Numbered from the stretch's first letter, positions 51,373 through 60,633 are shown. The stretch: DNA of 64,000 nt from Ferruginibacter sp. HRS2-29 (GCF_024343615.1 NZ_RJUB01000124.1:1-64000); one strand, 5' to 3'. A program made the numbers and translations. Notes: a model not told the origin generated them from the sequence alone.

Positions 51373-51474
51373 AAGTTTGAAACGTGAAGAACGATTTTAT
51401 TGCTGCTTGTAAGGTAATACATTCTGAAACATAGATTTATCTGATGTTGTGCCAGGATTTAAACTGTCATTTGA

Positions 51475-51498
51475 TTTTGGCACAAATCTGTGCCAAAA
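51475..51498. promoter_or_regulatory. 24-bp palindrome in a divergent promoter region
   Basis: TTTTGGCACA-AATC-TGTGCCAAAA is a perfect 10-bp inverted repeat with a 4-bp spacer, about equally far (102 and 110 bp) from the two divergent starts. It has the form of a dimeric repressor operator. A further half-site (GTGCCAGG) lies at 51449. Confidence 0.55.
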
Positions 51499-51608
51499 GT
51501 GAATTTGGAAATCAATTCGGGCACAGCCCGCCGCGAATGAAGTTTTTTATTCATTTCTGCAGTGAACTTTTATCCCCTTAAAAACGTATTTTACAAAAAT
51601 ACCAGGGT

Positions 51609-52388
51609 ATGAGTATTGCTAAAAAACATATGATCACAGTTTTGCCATTGGCCATGGTGATCCTGTTATTCATTTTATCGGCCTGTAAAAAATCTCCCGA
51701 TCCTGTACGGCAGGTTTATACTCCACCCGTTACCCCAACAGTTCCCACAACACCAACTGCCCCCACCGCCCCTGTGGCTTTTCCCACCACCGGTAAAAGT
51801 TTCCTGGCGCTCGGGGATTCGTACACTATCGGGCAATCGGTGACAGCCGACGAACGTTTTCCTTACCAGGCTGCGAGGCTGCTGATCAATGCCGGCATAC
51901 CTGTAAAACAACCGGTGATCGTGGCCACTACCGGCTGGACGACTGCGAACCTGCTGTCGGCATTACAACTCAATCCTCCTGCCACCAACTACGATATCGT
52001 TACGTTGCTTATTGGTGTCAACAATCAATATCAGCAGCGTTCCCTGGATGAATACAAAGCACAATTTCAGCAGCTGCTGACCATGGCGATCACCTACGCG
52101 GCAGGCAAACCGGATCATGTATTTGTGGTATCCATACCGGATTACAGCGTTACACCTTTTGCTTCTAACTCGGATAAGGCCCGGATAGCGATGGAGATCG
52201 ACCAGTTCAATGCAGCCAATAAAACCATTTCGCTGGCGGCTAATGTGCACTATACCGATATTACCCCTATTTCCCGCGAAGGGGCCACAGACCCCACTTT
52301 GCAGGCCAGCGACGGTTTACACCCATCCGGAAAACAATATGCCCGCTGGGCGGAATTATTATTCCCTGTCATAAAGGCGGCGTTATAA
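51609..52388 (+). CDS. SGNH/GDSL-hydrolase lipoprotein
   Basis: The 259-aa product has a lipobox (VILLFILSAC then KKSP) and a Pro/Thr-rich spacer (TPPVTPTVPTTPTAPTAP). An SGNH domain follows: catalytic Ser in LALGDSYTIGQSV, Gly-Asn in LLIGVNNQYQQR, and Asp-His in SDGLHPSGKQYARW. It is probably an esterase of the lipid-anchored envelope set. It lies divergent from the hypothetical gene at 50827. Confidence 0.9.
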   Translation: MSIAKKHMITVLPLAMVILLFILSACKKSPDPVRQVYTPPVTPTVPTTPTAPTAPVAFPTTGKSFLALGDSYTIGQSVTADERFPYQAARLLINAGIPVKQPVIVATTGWTTANLLSALQLNPPATNYDIVTLLIGVNNQYQQRSLDEYKAQFQQLLTMAITYAAGKPDHVFVVSIPDYSVTPFASNSDKARIAMEIDQFNAANKTISLAANVHYTDITPISREGATDPTLQASDGLHPSGKQYARWAELLFPVIKAAL

Positions 52389-52499
52389 ATCTTTTATTCT
52401 CTAAATTGTTATTTGCGAAGCTTGCAGTCGCGACAAAATTTACCAGAATGAAAATTTTCCTGCTTATTTTTTCTTTTTGAATATCTGAGCATCTTCTTT

Positions 52500-52765
52500 T
52501 GCGCAGCAAAAGCCGGAAGGCCGTTACGACCTGGTGCACAAAATTTTCTTTCCAACAGATAAACAAACTGGGTGGAGCCTTTCACGGAAGCCCTTGCAAA
52601 ATATACGTATCGCAACCTTGTCAATAGCGGGGGTATCTGGATGGTAAAGAAGTGATCCCATGCAAATATGAACTCATCAAAGATTTTAAGAACGATGTTG
52701 CCATCGTATCGCTGGAGGGGCAATTGCTTTTTTATAGACCGAAGGGGAAAGTGCTGGTATTTTGA
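52500..52765 (+). pseudogene. Decayed WG-repeat protein gene
   Basis: Three frames hold pieces of one protein: GRYDLVHKIFFPTDKQT, then WVEPFTEALAKYTYRNLVNS with GGIW, and finally LDGKEVIPCKYELIKDFKND followed by VAIVSLEGQLLFYRPKGKVL. The last pieces have the IPCKYE...AxV pattern of WG repeats. At least two frameshifts (about 52570 and 52650) break it and no start codon is found. It is the only trace of that family in the window. Confidence 0.55.
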
Positions 52766-52820
52766 GTTGACCTCCCATGAGTTGATATCTCAATAGATGT
52801 CAACTCATGGGAGGTCAACT
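52765..52820. repeat. Perfect 21-bp inverted repeat
   Basis: Arms 52765-52785 and 52800-52820 are exact complements (starting AGTTGACCTCCCATGAGTTG) around a 14-nt loop. It follows the pseudogene stop and precedes uvrA. Words GAGTTGAC and CAACTC recur at 23205-23244. Confidence 0.9.
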
Positions 52821-52892
52821 GCTTAAAAAATTTGCATTTTGATAAAGAATTTAGCAAAATCTTCTTCGTATCTTTACTCCAAGGAGTAAGAA

Positions 52893-55772
52893 ATGGCAAC
52901 AAAAAAAAGGGAAACCCCCTCAACAACAAATCTCAACGACACTATTGAAGTGTTTGGTGCAAGAGAGCACAATCTCAAAAATATCGATATCAGCATTCCC
53001 AAAAACAAGCTCGTGGTTTTCACCGGGGTGAGTGGCAGCGGGAAATCTTCGCTGGCATTTGATACCATTTACAACGAAGGCCAGCGGCGGTATATGGAAA
53101 GTTTCAGCGCCTACGCCCGGCAGTTTGTAGGCGATATGGAGCGCCCCGATGTGGATAAGATAACCGGGCTATCGCCGGTAATTTCCATCGAGCAAAAAAC
53201 TACCAATAAAAACCCACGAAGCACTGTGGGCACCATTACCGAGATATACGATTTTCTCCGTTTGCTCTATGCAAGGGTGGGAGAGGCTTATAGTTACAAT
53301 ACCGGCAAAAAAATGGTGAAGTTCAGCGAAGAGGAGATCGTACAATCCATTTTTTCGAAATTTAAAAATAAAAAGATCAGCCTGCTGGCACCGCTGGTGC
53401 GTGGGCGCAAAGGCCACTACCGCGAACTTTTTGAAGATGTACGTAAAAAAGGGTTCCTCAAAGTAAGGGTCGATGGCGAAGTGCTCGACCTCAGGGACCG
53501 CATGCAGGTGGATCGTTACAAGATACATGATATAGAAGTGGTGGTAGACAGGATGGCGGTGACGGATGATATGAAAGTACGGCTGAGCCAGAGTGTGCAG
53601 AAGACATTGCAATTGGGCAAAGACCTGTTATTTCTCCTGGTAAACGACGACAATAGCGTAGTGCAGTTCAGCAAGCAGCTCATGTGTATCGATACCGGGA
53701 TAAGTTATGAAGAGCCAAGCCCCAATGCATTTTCCTTCAATTCGCCGTATGGCGCCTGCCCTGTGTGTAAAGGCCTGGGAACGGTTTTCCAGATCAATAT
53801 GGATGCGGTGATACCTGATCATAACGTAAGTGTAAAAGATGGCGGTATCCTCCCGCTGGGGGAGGAACGTGAAGCGCATGTGTTTAAACAGGTGCAGGCA
53901 TTGGCAAAAAAACATAAGATCAACCTCGATAAACCCATCAGGGATCTTCCGCCCAAAGCGCTGAACATATTATTATATGGTAAAGAAGAAATAGATGCTA
54001 CGGAAGCTTCCGAAGTGGAAATGGATGTTGCAGACGATAGCCCGATCTACTACGCTACCGAGTATGAAGGGATCGTAAACATGGTAAAACGTTGGTTCGC
54101 CAGCACCAGCACCACAGATGCTATGCGGGATTGGGTGGAAAAATATTTCCAGTTGAAATCCTGTGATACCTGCCATGGAACAAGGTTGAAAAAAGAAAGC
54201 CTTTGGTTTAAAGTGGATGAAAAAAATATCGCGGAGCTGAGTGAGATGGATCTTGATAAATTATTCGATTGGTTTGATGGAGTTGAAAAAAGACTGGATA
54301 AAAAACAGAATGCGATCGCGAAAGATATTTTGAAAGAAATCAGGGAACGGTTGCAGTTTTTGTTGAATGTAGGACTCACCTATCTCACACTTTATCGCCC
54401 CAGCAGAAGCCTCAGTGGCGGCGAATACCAGCGTATCCGCCTGGCTACACAGATCGGCTCGCAGCTGCAGGGTATCACTTACATTTTAGATGAGCCGAGT
54501 ATCGGCCTGCATCAACGCGATAACCAGCGCCTGATCAGTGCGCTGCAAAACCTCCGCGATATCGGCAATAGTGTGTTGGTAGTAGAGCACGATAAGGATA
54601 TCATGCTGGCGGCAGATTACCTGGTGGATATCGGTCCGCGTGCAGGCATCTACGGCGGACAGATAGTAGCGGCGGGCACTCCGGCAGAAGTATTGAGGTC
54701 AAACTCGGATACCGCACAATACCTTAGCGGCAAAAAGAAGATAGCCCTGCCGGAAGAAACCCGGAAAGGAAATGGGCAGTTCATAGAGCTGAATGGCGCC
54801 AGCGGCAACAACCTTCGGAATGTGTCGGTGAAATTTCCGCTGGGAAAACTGGTGCTGGTCACCGGTGTGAGCGGCAGTGGAAAGAGTACGCTTATCAACG
54901 AAACGCTTTACCCGTTGCTGGCAACCTATTGTTATAATTCAAAAGCGCAGCCCTTGCCTTACAAGAGTATCAAAGGGCTGGAAAATATTGATAAAGTGAT
55001 CGAGATCGATCAGAGCCCGATCGGGCGTACACCACGGAGCAACCCCGCAACTTACTGCGGTTTCTTTACGGATATCCGTACGCTGTTTGCGGCAGTGCCC
55101 GAAGCCAAGATCCGTGGATACAATGCCGGCCGTTTTTCCTTCAATGTAAAGACCGGTCGCTGCGATGTTTGTGAAGGCGGTGGCATGCGGGTAATAGAAA
55201 TGAATTTTCTCCCGGATGTACATGTGCATTGCGAAAAATGTAATGGAAAACGATACAACAGGGAAACACTGGAGATACGTTACAAAGGGAAATCCATCAG
55301 CGATGTGCTGGATATGAGTGTGGATGATGCGGTAGATTTTTTCAGTGCAGTACCCTTCATTTACCGGAAAATAAAAGTGCTGCAGGAAGTGGGGCTTGGC
55401 TACATCACGCTGGGGCAAAGTGCCGTAACCCTCAGTGGTGGCGAAGCGCAGCGTGTGAAACTGGCGACCGAACTTGGCAAACGTGATACCGGTAAAACAT
55501 TTTACATATTGGATGAACCGACCACCGGGTTGCATTTTCAGGATATCAGCCATCTGCTGGATGTGCTGAATAAACTGGTTGACAGGGGAAATACCGTACT
55601 GGTGATCGAACACAATCTCGACATGATCAAAGTAGCCGACCATATCATCGATATCGGCCCCGAAGGCGGAAGCGGCGGCGGAACCGTGTTGTATGAAGGA
55701 ACCCCCGCAAAGATGAAGAACACCAAAAACAGCTTCACCGGAAAATATGTGATGGAGGAAATGAAATCGTGA
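52893..55772 (+). CDS. uvrA: Excinuclease ABC subunit A
   Basis: The 959-aa protein has two ABC ATPase modules. Walker A1 is TGVSGSGKSS near residue 45, and the first signature LSGGEYQRIRLATQIGSQL. Walker A2 is TGVSGSGKST near residue 655, and the second signature LSGGEAQRVKLATELG. Zinc elements CPVCKG, CDTCHG and the pair CDVCEGG...HCEKCNGKRY are present. It is the damage-recognition subunit of nucleotide excision repair. The sequence TTACTCC-AA-GGAGTAA at 52874-52889 just before the ATG could hide the GGAG ribosome site in a hairpin. Confidence 0.98.
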   Translation: MATKKRETPSTTNLNDTIEVFGAREHNLKNIDISIPKNKLVVFTGVSGSGKSSLAFDTIYNEGQRRYMESFSAYARQFVGDMERPDVDKITGLSPVISIEQKTTNKNPRSTVGTITEIYDFLRLLYARVGEAYSYNTGKKMVKFSEEEIVQSIFSKFKNKKISLLAPLVRGRKGHYRELFEDVRKKGFLKVRVDGEVLDLRDRMQVDRYKIHDIEVVVDRMAVTDDMKVRLSQSVQKTLQLGKDLLFLLVNDDNSVVQFSKQLMCIDTGISYEEPSPNAFSFNSPYGACPVCKGLGTVFQINMDAVIPDHNVSVKDGGILPLGEEREAHVFKQVQALAKKHKINLDKPIRDLPPKALNILLYGKEEIDATEASEVEMDVADDSPIYYATEYEGIVNMVKRWFASTSTTDAMRDWVEKYFQLKSCDTCHGTRLKKESLWFKVDEKNIAELSEMDLDKLFDWFDGVEKRLDKKQNAIAKDILKEIRERLQFLLNVGLTYLTLYRPSRSLSGGEYQRIRLATQIGSQLQGITYILDEPSIGLHQRDNQRLISALQNLRDIGNSVLVVEHDKDIMLAADYLVDIGPRAGIYGGQIVAAGTPAEVLRSNSDTAQYLSGKKKIALPEETRKGNGQFIELNGASGNNLRNVSVKFPLGKLVLVTGVSGSGKSTLINETLYPLLATYCYNSKAQPLPYKSIKGLENIDKVIEIDQSPIGRTPRSNPATYCGFFTDIRTLFAAVPEAKIRGYNAGRFSFNVKTGRCDVCEGGGMRVIEMNFLPDVHVHCEKCNGKRYNRETLEIRYKGKSISDVLDMSVDDAVDFFSAVPFIYRKIKVLQEVGLGYITLGQSAVTLSGGEAQRVKLATELGKRDTGKTFYILDEPTTGLHFQDISHLLDVLNKLVDRGNTVLVIEHNLDMIKVADHIIDIGPEGGSGGGTVLYEGTPAKMKNTKNSFTGKYVMEEMKS

Positions 55773-55813
55773 ATGGTGAAAGGTGAAATCCTCAACTGTC
55801 ATTAATTTATGTA

Positions 55814-55836
55814 GGAACGTGCCTGCGGCGCGTTCT
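55814..55836. repeat. GCGCC-nnA-GGCAC hairpin, GAACG/CGTTC version
   Basis: GGAACGTGCCTGCGGCGCGT followed by TCT is the complement-strand form GAACGCGCCGCAGGCACGTTC. It lies 42 bp after the uvrA stop. Confidence 0.8.
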
Positions 55837-55865
55837 TAATTTTTAATTTTTAATTATTTTTTGCC

Positions 55866-56837
55866 ATGCAAAAAATTCAGTGGGGAATAATCGGTTGCGG
55901 CGACGTAACCGAAGTGAAAAGTGGTCCCGCATTCAATAAAGTGCCTGGCTCATCGCTGGTGGCCGTGATGCGCCGCGATGCAGAAAAGGCCGCTGATTAT
56001 GCACGGAGGCACGGGGTGCCCGCATGGTATAGTAATGCGGATGATCTCATCAACGATCCTGCTGTGAATGCGGTATACATCGCCACACCACCATCTTCGC
56101 ATAAAGAACTCAGCCTGTTGGCGCTTGCCGCAGGCAAACCGGTATACGTGGAAAAACCGATGAGTGTGAATGTGGCTGAAGCGGAAGAAATGGCTGCCCT
56201 TGCAAAAGAAAATAATGTAAAGCTCACAGTGGCGCATTACAGGCGTGCTCAGCCAAAGTTTAAAAAGATCAAAGAACTGCTGGCGCAAAATGTGATCGGC
56301 GATATCCGTTTTGTGCAATTGACATTTTGCAGAAAAGCATTGACGGCCGAAGAACTTTCGGTGCCGAAGACAGCCTGGAGGGTAGATGCTACGATTGCCG
56401 GCGGTGGCCTGTTTCACGACATCGCCCCACATCAGCTGGACCTGATGCTGTATTATTTTGGCGAAGCCGAAACGGTCAATGGGACAGCGAAAAATCAGGC
56501 GGGCATTTACAGCGCAGCGGATATCGTGAGTGGACAAATAGCCTTTACATCTGGTACACTGTTCAGCGGCACCTGGTGTTTTGCGGCAGCAAAGGAAGAA
56601 GATGAAATAAAGATCGTGGGAGCCAATGGTTCGCTACGTTTTTCAGCTTTTGGCAGCAACGATATTTTTGTGGACGTCAATGGTAAACCGGAAACGTACA
56701 GCTTCGATGAATTGCAACATGTGCAGCAGCCGATGATAGAGCAGGTAGTGAATTATTTTTCGGGTAATGGAAGCAATCCGAATACGGCTGAAGAAGGGGT
56801 GAGTGTAATGAAATGGCTGGAGGCCATGAGTGGATGA
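55866..56837 (+). CDS. Gfo/Idh/MocA-family oxidoreductase
   Basis: The 323-aa protein begins with a Rossmann motif WGIIGCGDVTEVKSGPAF. It continues with VEKPMSVNVAEAEEM near residue 98, holding the EKP signature of the family. A C-terminal dimer-like sheet has the AGGGLFHDIAPHQLDLMLY signature for the catalytic His. NAD(P)-dependent oxidation of a sugar or cyclitol is likely; substrate unknown. The gene is alone. Confidence 0.92.
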   Translation: MQKIQWGIIGCGDVTEVKSGPAFNKVPGSSLVAVMRRDAEKAADYARRHGVPAWYSNADDLINDPAVNAVYIATPPSSHKELSLLALAAGKPVYVEKPMSVNVAEAEEMAALAKENNVKLTVAHYRRAQPKFKKIKELLAQNVIGDIRFVQLTFCRKALTAEELSVPKTAWRVDATIAGGGLFHDIAPHQLDLMLYYFGEAETVNGTAKNQAGIYSAADIVSGQIAFTSGTLFSGTWCFAAAKEEDEIKIVGANGSLRFSAFGSNDIFVDVNGKPETYSFDELQHVQQPMIEQVVNYFSGNGSNPNTAEEGVSVMKWLEAMSG

Positions 56838-57156
56838 ATAGGGCAATGGGGGAATGTGTGAATATTTCAATGCGTTAAATCAGCTTCGAGCTTCACGACG
56901 TAATCTGTGCAATCGCCTTTAATCCTCCGAATCTGTGATAAAAGAAATCCACGGCTCGTATTCCGTGGATTCAATTTTAATCAACTCTGAAATTTATAAG
57001 GCAAAGCATAGTAACGAAAGCTTTAATAGTGTGGTTTCAGGGGTATCAACCATTCTTCTGAAAAGATATGTTGCACTTCCCGGGGGTTAACCTTCTGTTG
57101 TATACCTTGCGCTTATATTTCAACTCATTATGAAAAGTTTATAGGGTCATTTATCA
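56838..57156. other. Non-coding gap with one hairpin
   Basis: The 319-bp region holds no gene. AATCCACGG (56946) pairs with CCGTGGATT (56963) around an 8-nt loop; a TCAATTTTAATC tail follows. Words GTAATCTGTGCAATCG and TAATCCTCCGAATCTGTG resemble the GGATTACACGGATT-type repeat of 5964-6138. Confidence 0.6.
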
Positions 57157-58149
57157 TCAATAGAAATGAGGGCATCTTGTTTGTTTTCTCATCCGTTTAT
57201 CTTCATTGCTGGTGTAACCCAACCGGATGCCGATCTTTGCCAGTACTGAAAAATAAGCATCGTTGTTCGTGGCGTTCCCGCGCTGTGTACCTGGTTCGAT
57301 CCTGCTTTGCGAACTCGGGTAAATACCCGCGATCACTTTATCATGTATCTTTCTTGCGATAGCAGCATCCGCAGCCGACATATAATTCTGGAAATAAGCA
57401 GGGTCGATATAAGTGGTGCTCACATCATCGATATAATCCGTAAATGTTTTTCTGTACAATAATTCAATGCCGGTCGTCACTTTTTCGCTGATATCATATT
57501 TAAGGCCGACCCCCATCGGGATATTTAACTGCGTGAGTTTGTACTCGGGCCTGTTTGGATATTCAGTCATGCCCTGACCCTCTGTACGCAAGGGTTTCAG
57601 GTCGTACCAGGTTTTTACACCATTGCCATCTGTAAGCGAACCTTGCGGATTGAAATGAAAAATACCACCGCCGATAAAACCATACGGTTTCAATCTTGGA
57701 TCATAATCATCATATTTTCTGAAAAGCATGGTGGGATAAATTTCTATTGCACCATATACTTCCCACATATTACTTCTGAAATCAAGGTCACGCGACTTTC
57801 TATACAACTCATCTTCACCGTCGGTTTTGATCAGGTTGTCCCTTCCTGCCACATAAGTAAATTGTCCGGCCACCCGCAATCCCAACCAATGATTAGGGTA
57901 TACAGTGATAAACCCACCTTTCATGAGTTGCGTTACTTCCAGATTCAGGTCTTTGAGAAATGCGGTGCCTTTACCCCTGTGGCCACCAAGATCGCCAAGG
58001 AAAAAAGTAGGGCCAAAGTTGAGACCGGCTTCCACTTTTAGTTTTTCGCCACCAAAAACGAAATGTTGGGCGTGGGTTTTTGTCAGCATGAAGGTGCATA
58101 CAACCAACAGCAGCAGTCTCCCGCTAGTTTTGGGTAAAATTGATTTCAT
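57157..58149 (-). CDS. Outer-membrane beta-barrel-like protein (DUF6089-like)
   Basis: The 330-aa protein has a signal peptide (RLLLLVVCTFMLTKTHAQ). A mature part of alternating strands follows: KVEAGLNFGPTFFLGDLGGH and GFITVYPNHWLGLRVAGQF; RPEYKLTQLNIPMGVGLKYD; GIELLYRKTFTDYIDDV. This is the barrel pattern of DUF6089-like proteins. Role unknown. The gene stands alone with AT-rich flanks. Confidence 0.78.
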   Translation of the reverse strand: MKSILPKTSGRLLLLVVCTFMLTKTHAQHFVFGGEKLKVEAGLNFGPTFFLGDLGGHRGKGTAFLKDLNLEVTQLMKGGFITVYPNHWLGLRVAGQFTYVAGRDNLIKTDGEDELYRKSRDLDFRSNMWEVYGAIEIYPTMLFRKYDDYDPRLKPYGFIGGGIFHFNPQGSLTDGNGVKTWYDLKPLRTEGQGMTEYPNRPEYKLTQLNIPMGVGLKYDISEKVTTGIELLYRKTFTDYIDDVSTTYIDPAYFQNYMSAADAAIARKIHDKVIAGIYPSSQSRIEPGTQRGNATNNDAYFSVLAKIGIRLGYTSNEDKRMRKQTRCPHFY

Positions 58150-58254
58150 CAGGAATCATTTTGTCTTTCTACAGAAATTGGATAGGATGCTGATTATTAG
58201 ACCAACATCTGTAAAAAAACGCAGACTGTGATGAAATATTGTATTTGCGTAGTA

Positions 58255-58707
58255 TTATTTTGACAAGAGCATCTCGATATGCGGGATATCATCTTCCAGG
58301 TATTGCTCGCTTACCTGCCTGAAACCGAGCTCCGTATAAAATTTTTCGAGGTATAGCTGTGCCCCGATGCGTACCGGCACTTTGCCGTAGAGGGCTTCCG
58401 TTTGGGCGATGGCTTCCTTCATCAGCGATTTGCCCATCCCTTTGCTGCGGAACGATGGATGCGTTAAAACCCGGCCGATGCTTACTTCTTCAAAAGCCAG
58501 TCCTGCCGGTAATATCCTTACATAAGCCGCCAGCTCATCGCCCACCCATCCGCAAAGATGGTAAGAAGCGATGTCTTTGCTATCGGTATCGAGGTAAACA
58601 CAATTTTGTTCTACCACAAAAACTTCACTCCGGGCCTTAAGTAATTTATATAACTCAAGATTGGTAAGTTCTTCAAATGATTTTAACTGCCAGTTGATCT
58701 CGTTCAT
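58255..58707 (-). CDS. GNAT-family acetyltransferase, ElaA-like
   Basis: The 150-aa protein has the ElaA pattern: WQLKSFEELTNLELYKLLKA, RSEVFVVEQNCVYLDTDSKD, and the acetyl-CoA loop RVLTHPSFRSKGMGKSLM. Donor and acceptor are unknown. It overlaps the upstream truncated-haemoglobin gene by 4 bp (ATGA), giving a two-gene operon. Confidence 0.9.
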   Translation of the reverse strand: MNEINWQLKSFEELTNLELYKLLKARSEVFVVEQNCVYLDTDSKDIASYHLCGWVGDELAAYVRILPAGLAFEEVSIGRVLTHPSFRSKGMGKSLMKEAIAQTEALYGKVPVRIGAQLYLEKFYTELGFRQVSEQYLEDDIPHIEMLLSK

Positions 58708-59093
58708 ATGATTGGATTATCGTTGTTCATTTTATGTTGCATCAGCCCCGCAATTCCGGAAGCTCTCTTTTTTGCCAGCGTAGTCACTTCGCCTTCATGA
58801 AGTTCATCCAGCGTTTCATTGAATAATTTCAGCCAGGCATCAAAATGTTCTTTCTTTAATGGAAATATCCGGTTGATCGCATAATGTACTTCCATCGCGT
58901 TTTTTTTGTACACCGGGTGGTCGAGCAAAATTGTTTCCCAAAAATCAGTGATCAATGGAATATGATGTTCCCAATCCAACGGCACAACTTCTGTAAATAT
59001 TTTCCCGATCGTTTCATCCACCACCACTTTTTCATAAAATCTGCGGATGAATGTTTCTATGTCCTGCCGGGTTTGTATGTCACGTTGGTTCAT
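58704..59093 (-). CDS. Group III truncated haemoglobin
   Basis: The 129-aa protein shows the B10 Tyr region (IRRFYEKVVVDETIGKIFTE). The DFWETILLDHPVYKKNAM loop and the proximal His in FPLKKEHFDAWLKLFNE follow. These are the marks of the P (group III) class. It probably deals with O2, NO or related ligands; physiological role unclear. It is the first gene of the pair with the GNAT protein. Confidence 0.9.
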   Translation of the reverse strand: MNQRDIQTRQDIETFIRRFYEKVVVDETIGKIFTEVVPLDWEHHIPLITDFWETILLDHPVYKKNAMEVHYAINRIFPLKKEHFDAWLKLFNETLDELHEGEVTTLAKKRASGIAGLMQHKMNNDNPII

Positions 59094-59169
59094 TCAAATG
59101 CATTTTTTTAGTATTGCGGGTTGCGGGTGAAGGGGCGTTCATTCTCCGGGGATACCCTCCAAAACCATG

Positions 59170-59193
59170 GAAGTACGCGCCACAGGCACGTAC
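59170..59193. repeat. GCGCC-nnA-GGCAC hairpin, first GTACG/CGTAC copy
   Basis: AAGTACGCGCCACAGGCACG then TACC forms a stem GTACG/CGTAC plus GCC/GGC. It is 100 percent identical to the copy at 59214-59237. Confidence 0.85.
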
Positions 59194-59213
59194 CAATTAA
59201 ATCTAAAACCCTT

Positions 59214-59237
59214 CAAGTACGCGCCACAGGCACGTAC
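59214..59237. repeat. GCGCC-nnA-GGCAC hairpin, second GTACG/CGTAC copy
   Basis: Same 24-mer as 59170-59193, 44 bp downstream. It ends 3 bp before the rarA stop codon region (59241), so the hairpin sits at the end of the transcript. Confidence 0.85.
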
Positions 59238-59240
59238 CTG

Positions 59241-60500
59241 CTAATACCCGTATCTATCCTTCCACCGTTCCTTCAAAAATTTTCTCAGTTCCTCTTCCCT
59301 TGCATTTTTCTGTGGCGAATAAAAAACAGTGCCTCTCAATTCATCCGGTAAAAAATCCTGTATCACAAAATTATTTTCGTAGCTGTGAGCATATTTATAA
59401 TCCTTGCCATAGTTCATATTTTTCATCAGCTTCGTTGGGGCATTCCGCAGGTGTAAAGGCACGGGCAGATCGCCATTTTTCTGAACAGCAGCCAATGCAT
59501 CGCCGATGGCCATATAACTGGCATTACTTTTTACAGATGTGGCAAGATAAATGGCACATTGCGAAAGGATGATCCTGCTTTCGGGGTAACCGATCATCGC
59601 TACCGCCTGGAATGTACTCGTAGCCAGCAACAGCGCATTCGGATTGGCATTGCCAATGTCTTCGCTAGCAAAGATGAGCATGCGCCTTGCAATGAATTTC
59701 ACGTCTTCACCACCTTCGATCATTCGCGCCAGCCAGTACACGGCGCCGTTAGGATCGCTGCCCCGCATACTTTTAATGAAAGCGGAAATGATATCGTAAT
59801 GCTGTTCGCCTTGTTTATCATACAAAGCAATTCTTTGCTGCGCAATTTCCATAACAGCTTCATCGGTGATCACCCCTTTTTTACCCAGGGTTTCCGATAC
59901 GAGTTCCAGCAGGTTCAGCAATTTCCTTGCATCACCACCGGAAATATTTATCAGCGCTTCCGTTTCTTTCAGCGTGATCTTATATTCTTTCAATACAGGG
60001 TCATTCGCGAGAGCATAATTCAGCAGTTCCACCAACGCCGCTTGATCCAATGCTTTCAGCACATATACCTGGCACCTGCTCAGCAACGCACTGTTTACTT
60101 CAAACGAAGGATTTTCTGTTGTGGCGCCGATCAACGTCACGATGCCTTTTTCTACGGCACCGAGCAAAGCATCCTGCTGGCCTTTGTTGAAACGATGGAT
60201 CTCATCGATGAACAGTATGGCGCCATTGGTGCTCTTCGCTTCTTCAATCACTTCACGGATATCTTTTACCCCCGAAGAAATGGCACTGAGCGTGTAGAAT
60301 TTTTGTTGTAAAGTGTGCGCAATGATGTTGGCGATAGTGGTCTTGCCAACACCCGGCGGCCCCCATAAGATCATGGAAGGCACTTTGCCGTTTTCAATGG
60401 CAGTCCGCAAAATACTTCCTTTGCCAGTCAGGTGTTGCTGCCCGATCAGCGTGTCTAAAGTAGTGGGACGAAGGCGCTCTGCCAAAGGAGGAAGGTTCAT
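59241..60500 (-). CDS. rarA: Replication-associated recombination protein RarA
   Basis: The 419-aa AAA+ protein shows [19 protein letters not shown] at residues 6-24. Walker A is GPPGVGKTT near residues 47-55 and Walker [19 protein letters not shown]. Sensor 1 is [18 protein letters not shown], and the C-terminal MgsA-type domain has [20 protein letters not shown]. It acts at stalled forks. The start at 60500 fits the family start. Confidence 0.97.
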   Translation of the reverse strand: MNLPPLAERLRPTTLDTLIGQQHLTGKGSILRTAIENGKVPSMILWGPPGVGKTTIANIIAHTLQQKFYTLSAISSGVKDIREVIEEAKSTNGAILFIDEIHRFNKGQQDALLGAVEKGIVTLIGATTENPSFEVNSALLSRCQVYVLKALDQAALVELLNYALANDPVLKEYKITLKETEALINISGGDARKLLNLLELVSETLGKKGVITDEAVMEIAQQRIALYDKQGEQHYDIISAFIKSMRGSDPNGAVYWLARMIEGGEDVKFIARRMLIFASEDIGNANPNALLLATSTFQAVAMIGYPESRIILSQCAIYLATSVKSNASYMAIGDALAAVQKNGDLPVPLHLRNAPTKLMKNMNYGKDYKYAHSYENNFVIQDFLPDELRGTVFYSPQKNAREEELRKFLKERWKDRYGY

Positions 60501-60561
60501 AACACAAAAATACGAAATAAGGAATGGGAAATAAGGAATAAGAAAGTGTGAATTGAAACTA

Positions 60562-60626
60562 CTGTCAGCCTGAGCTTGTCGAAGGCAATCGGAGTTCTAA
60601 TAGCCTTCGACAAGCTCAGGCTGACA
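60562..60626. repeat. REP-like palindrome, copy 4
   Basis: CTGTCAGCCTGAGCTTGTCG and its complement (60602-60626) are separated by a short spacer. It lies between rarA and the following minus-strand gene. Confidence 0.85.
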
Positions 60627-60633
60627 ATAAAAA

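Noticed and set aside
51475-51498. Sigma-54 promoter reading of TGGCACA...TGTGCC
   Set aside because: The GG to GC distance is 11 rather than 10 bases and the -12 GC is not preceded by TT; perfect dyad symmetry fits an operator better.
54939-55802. 287-codon open frame opposite uvrA
   Set aside because: Antisense shadow of a highly conserved gene.
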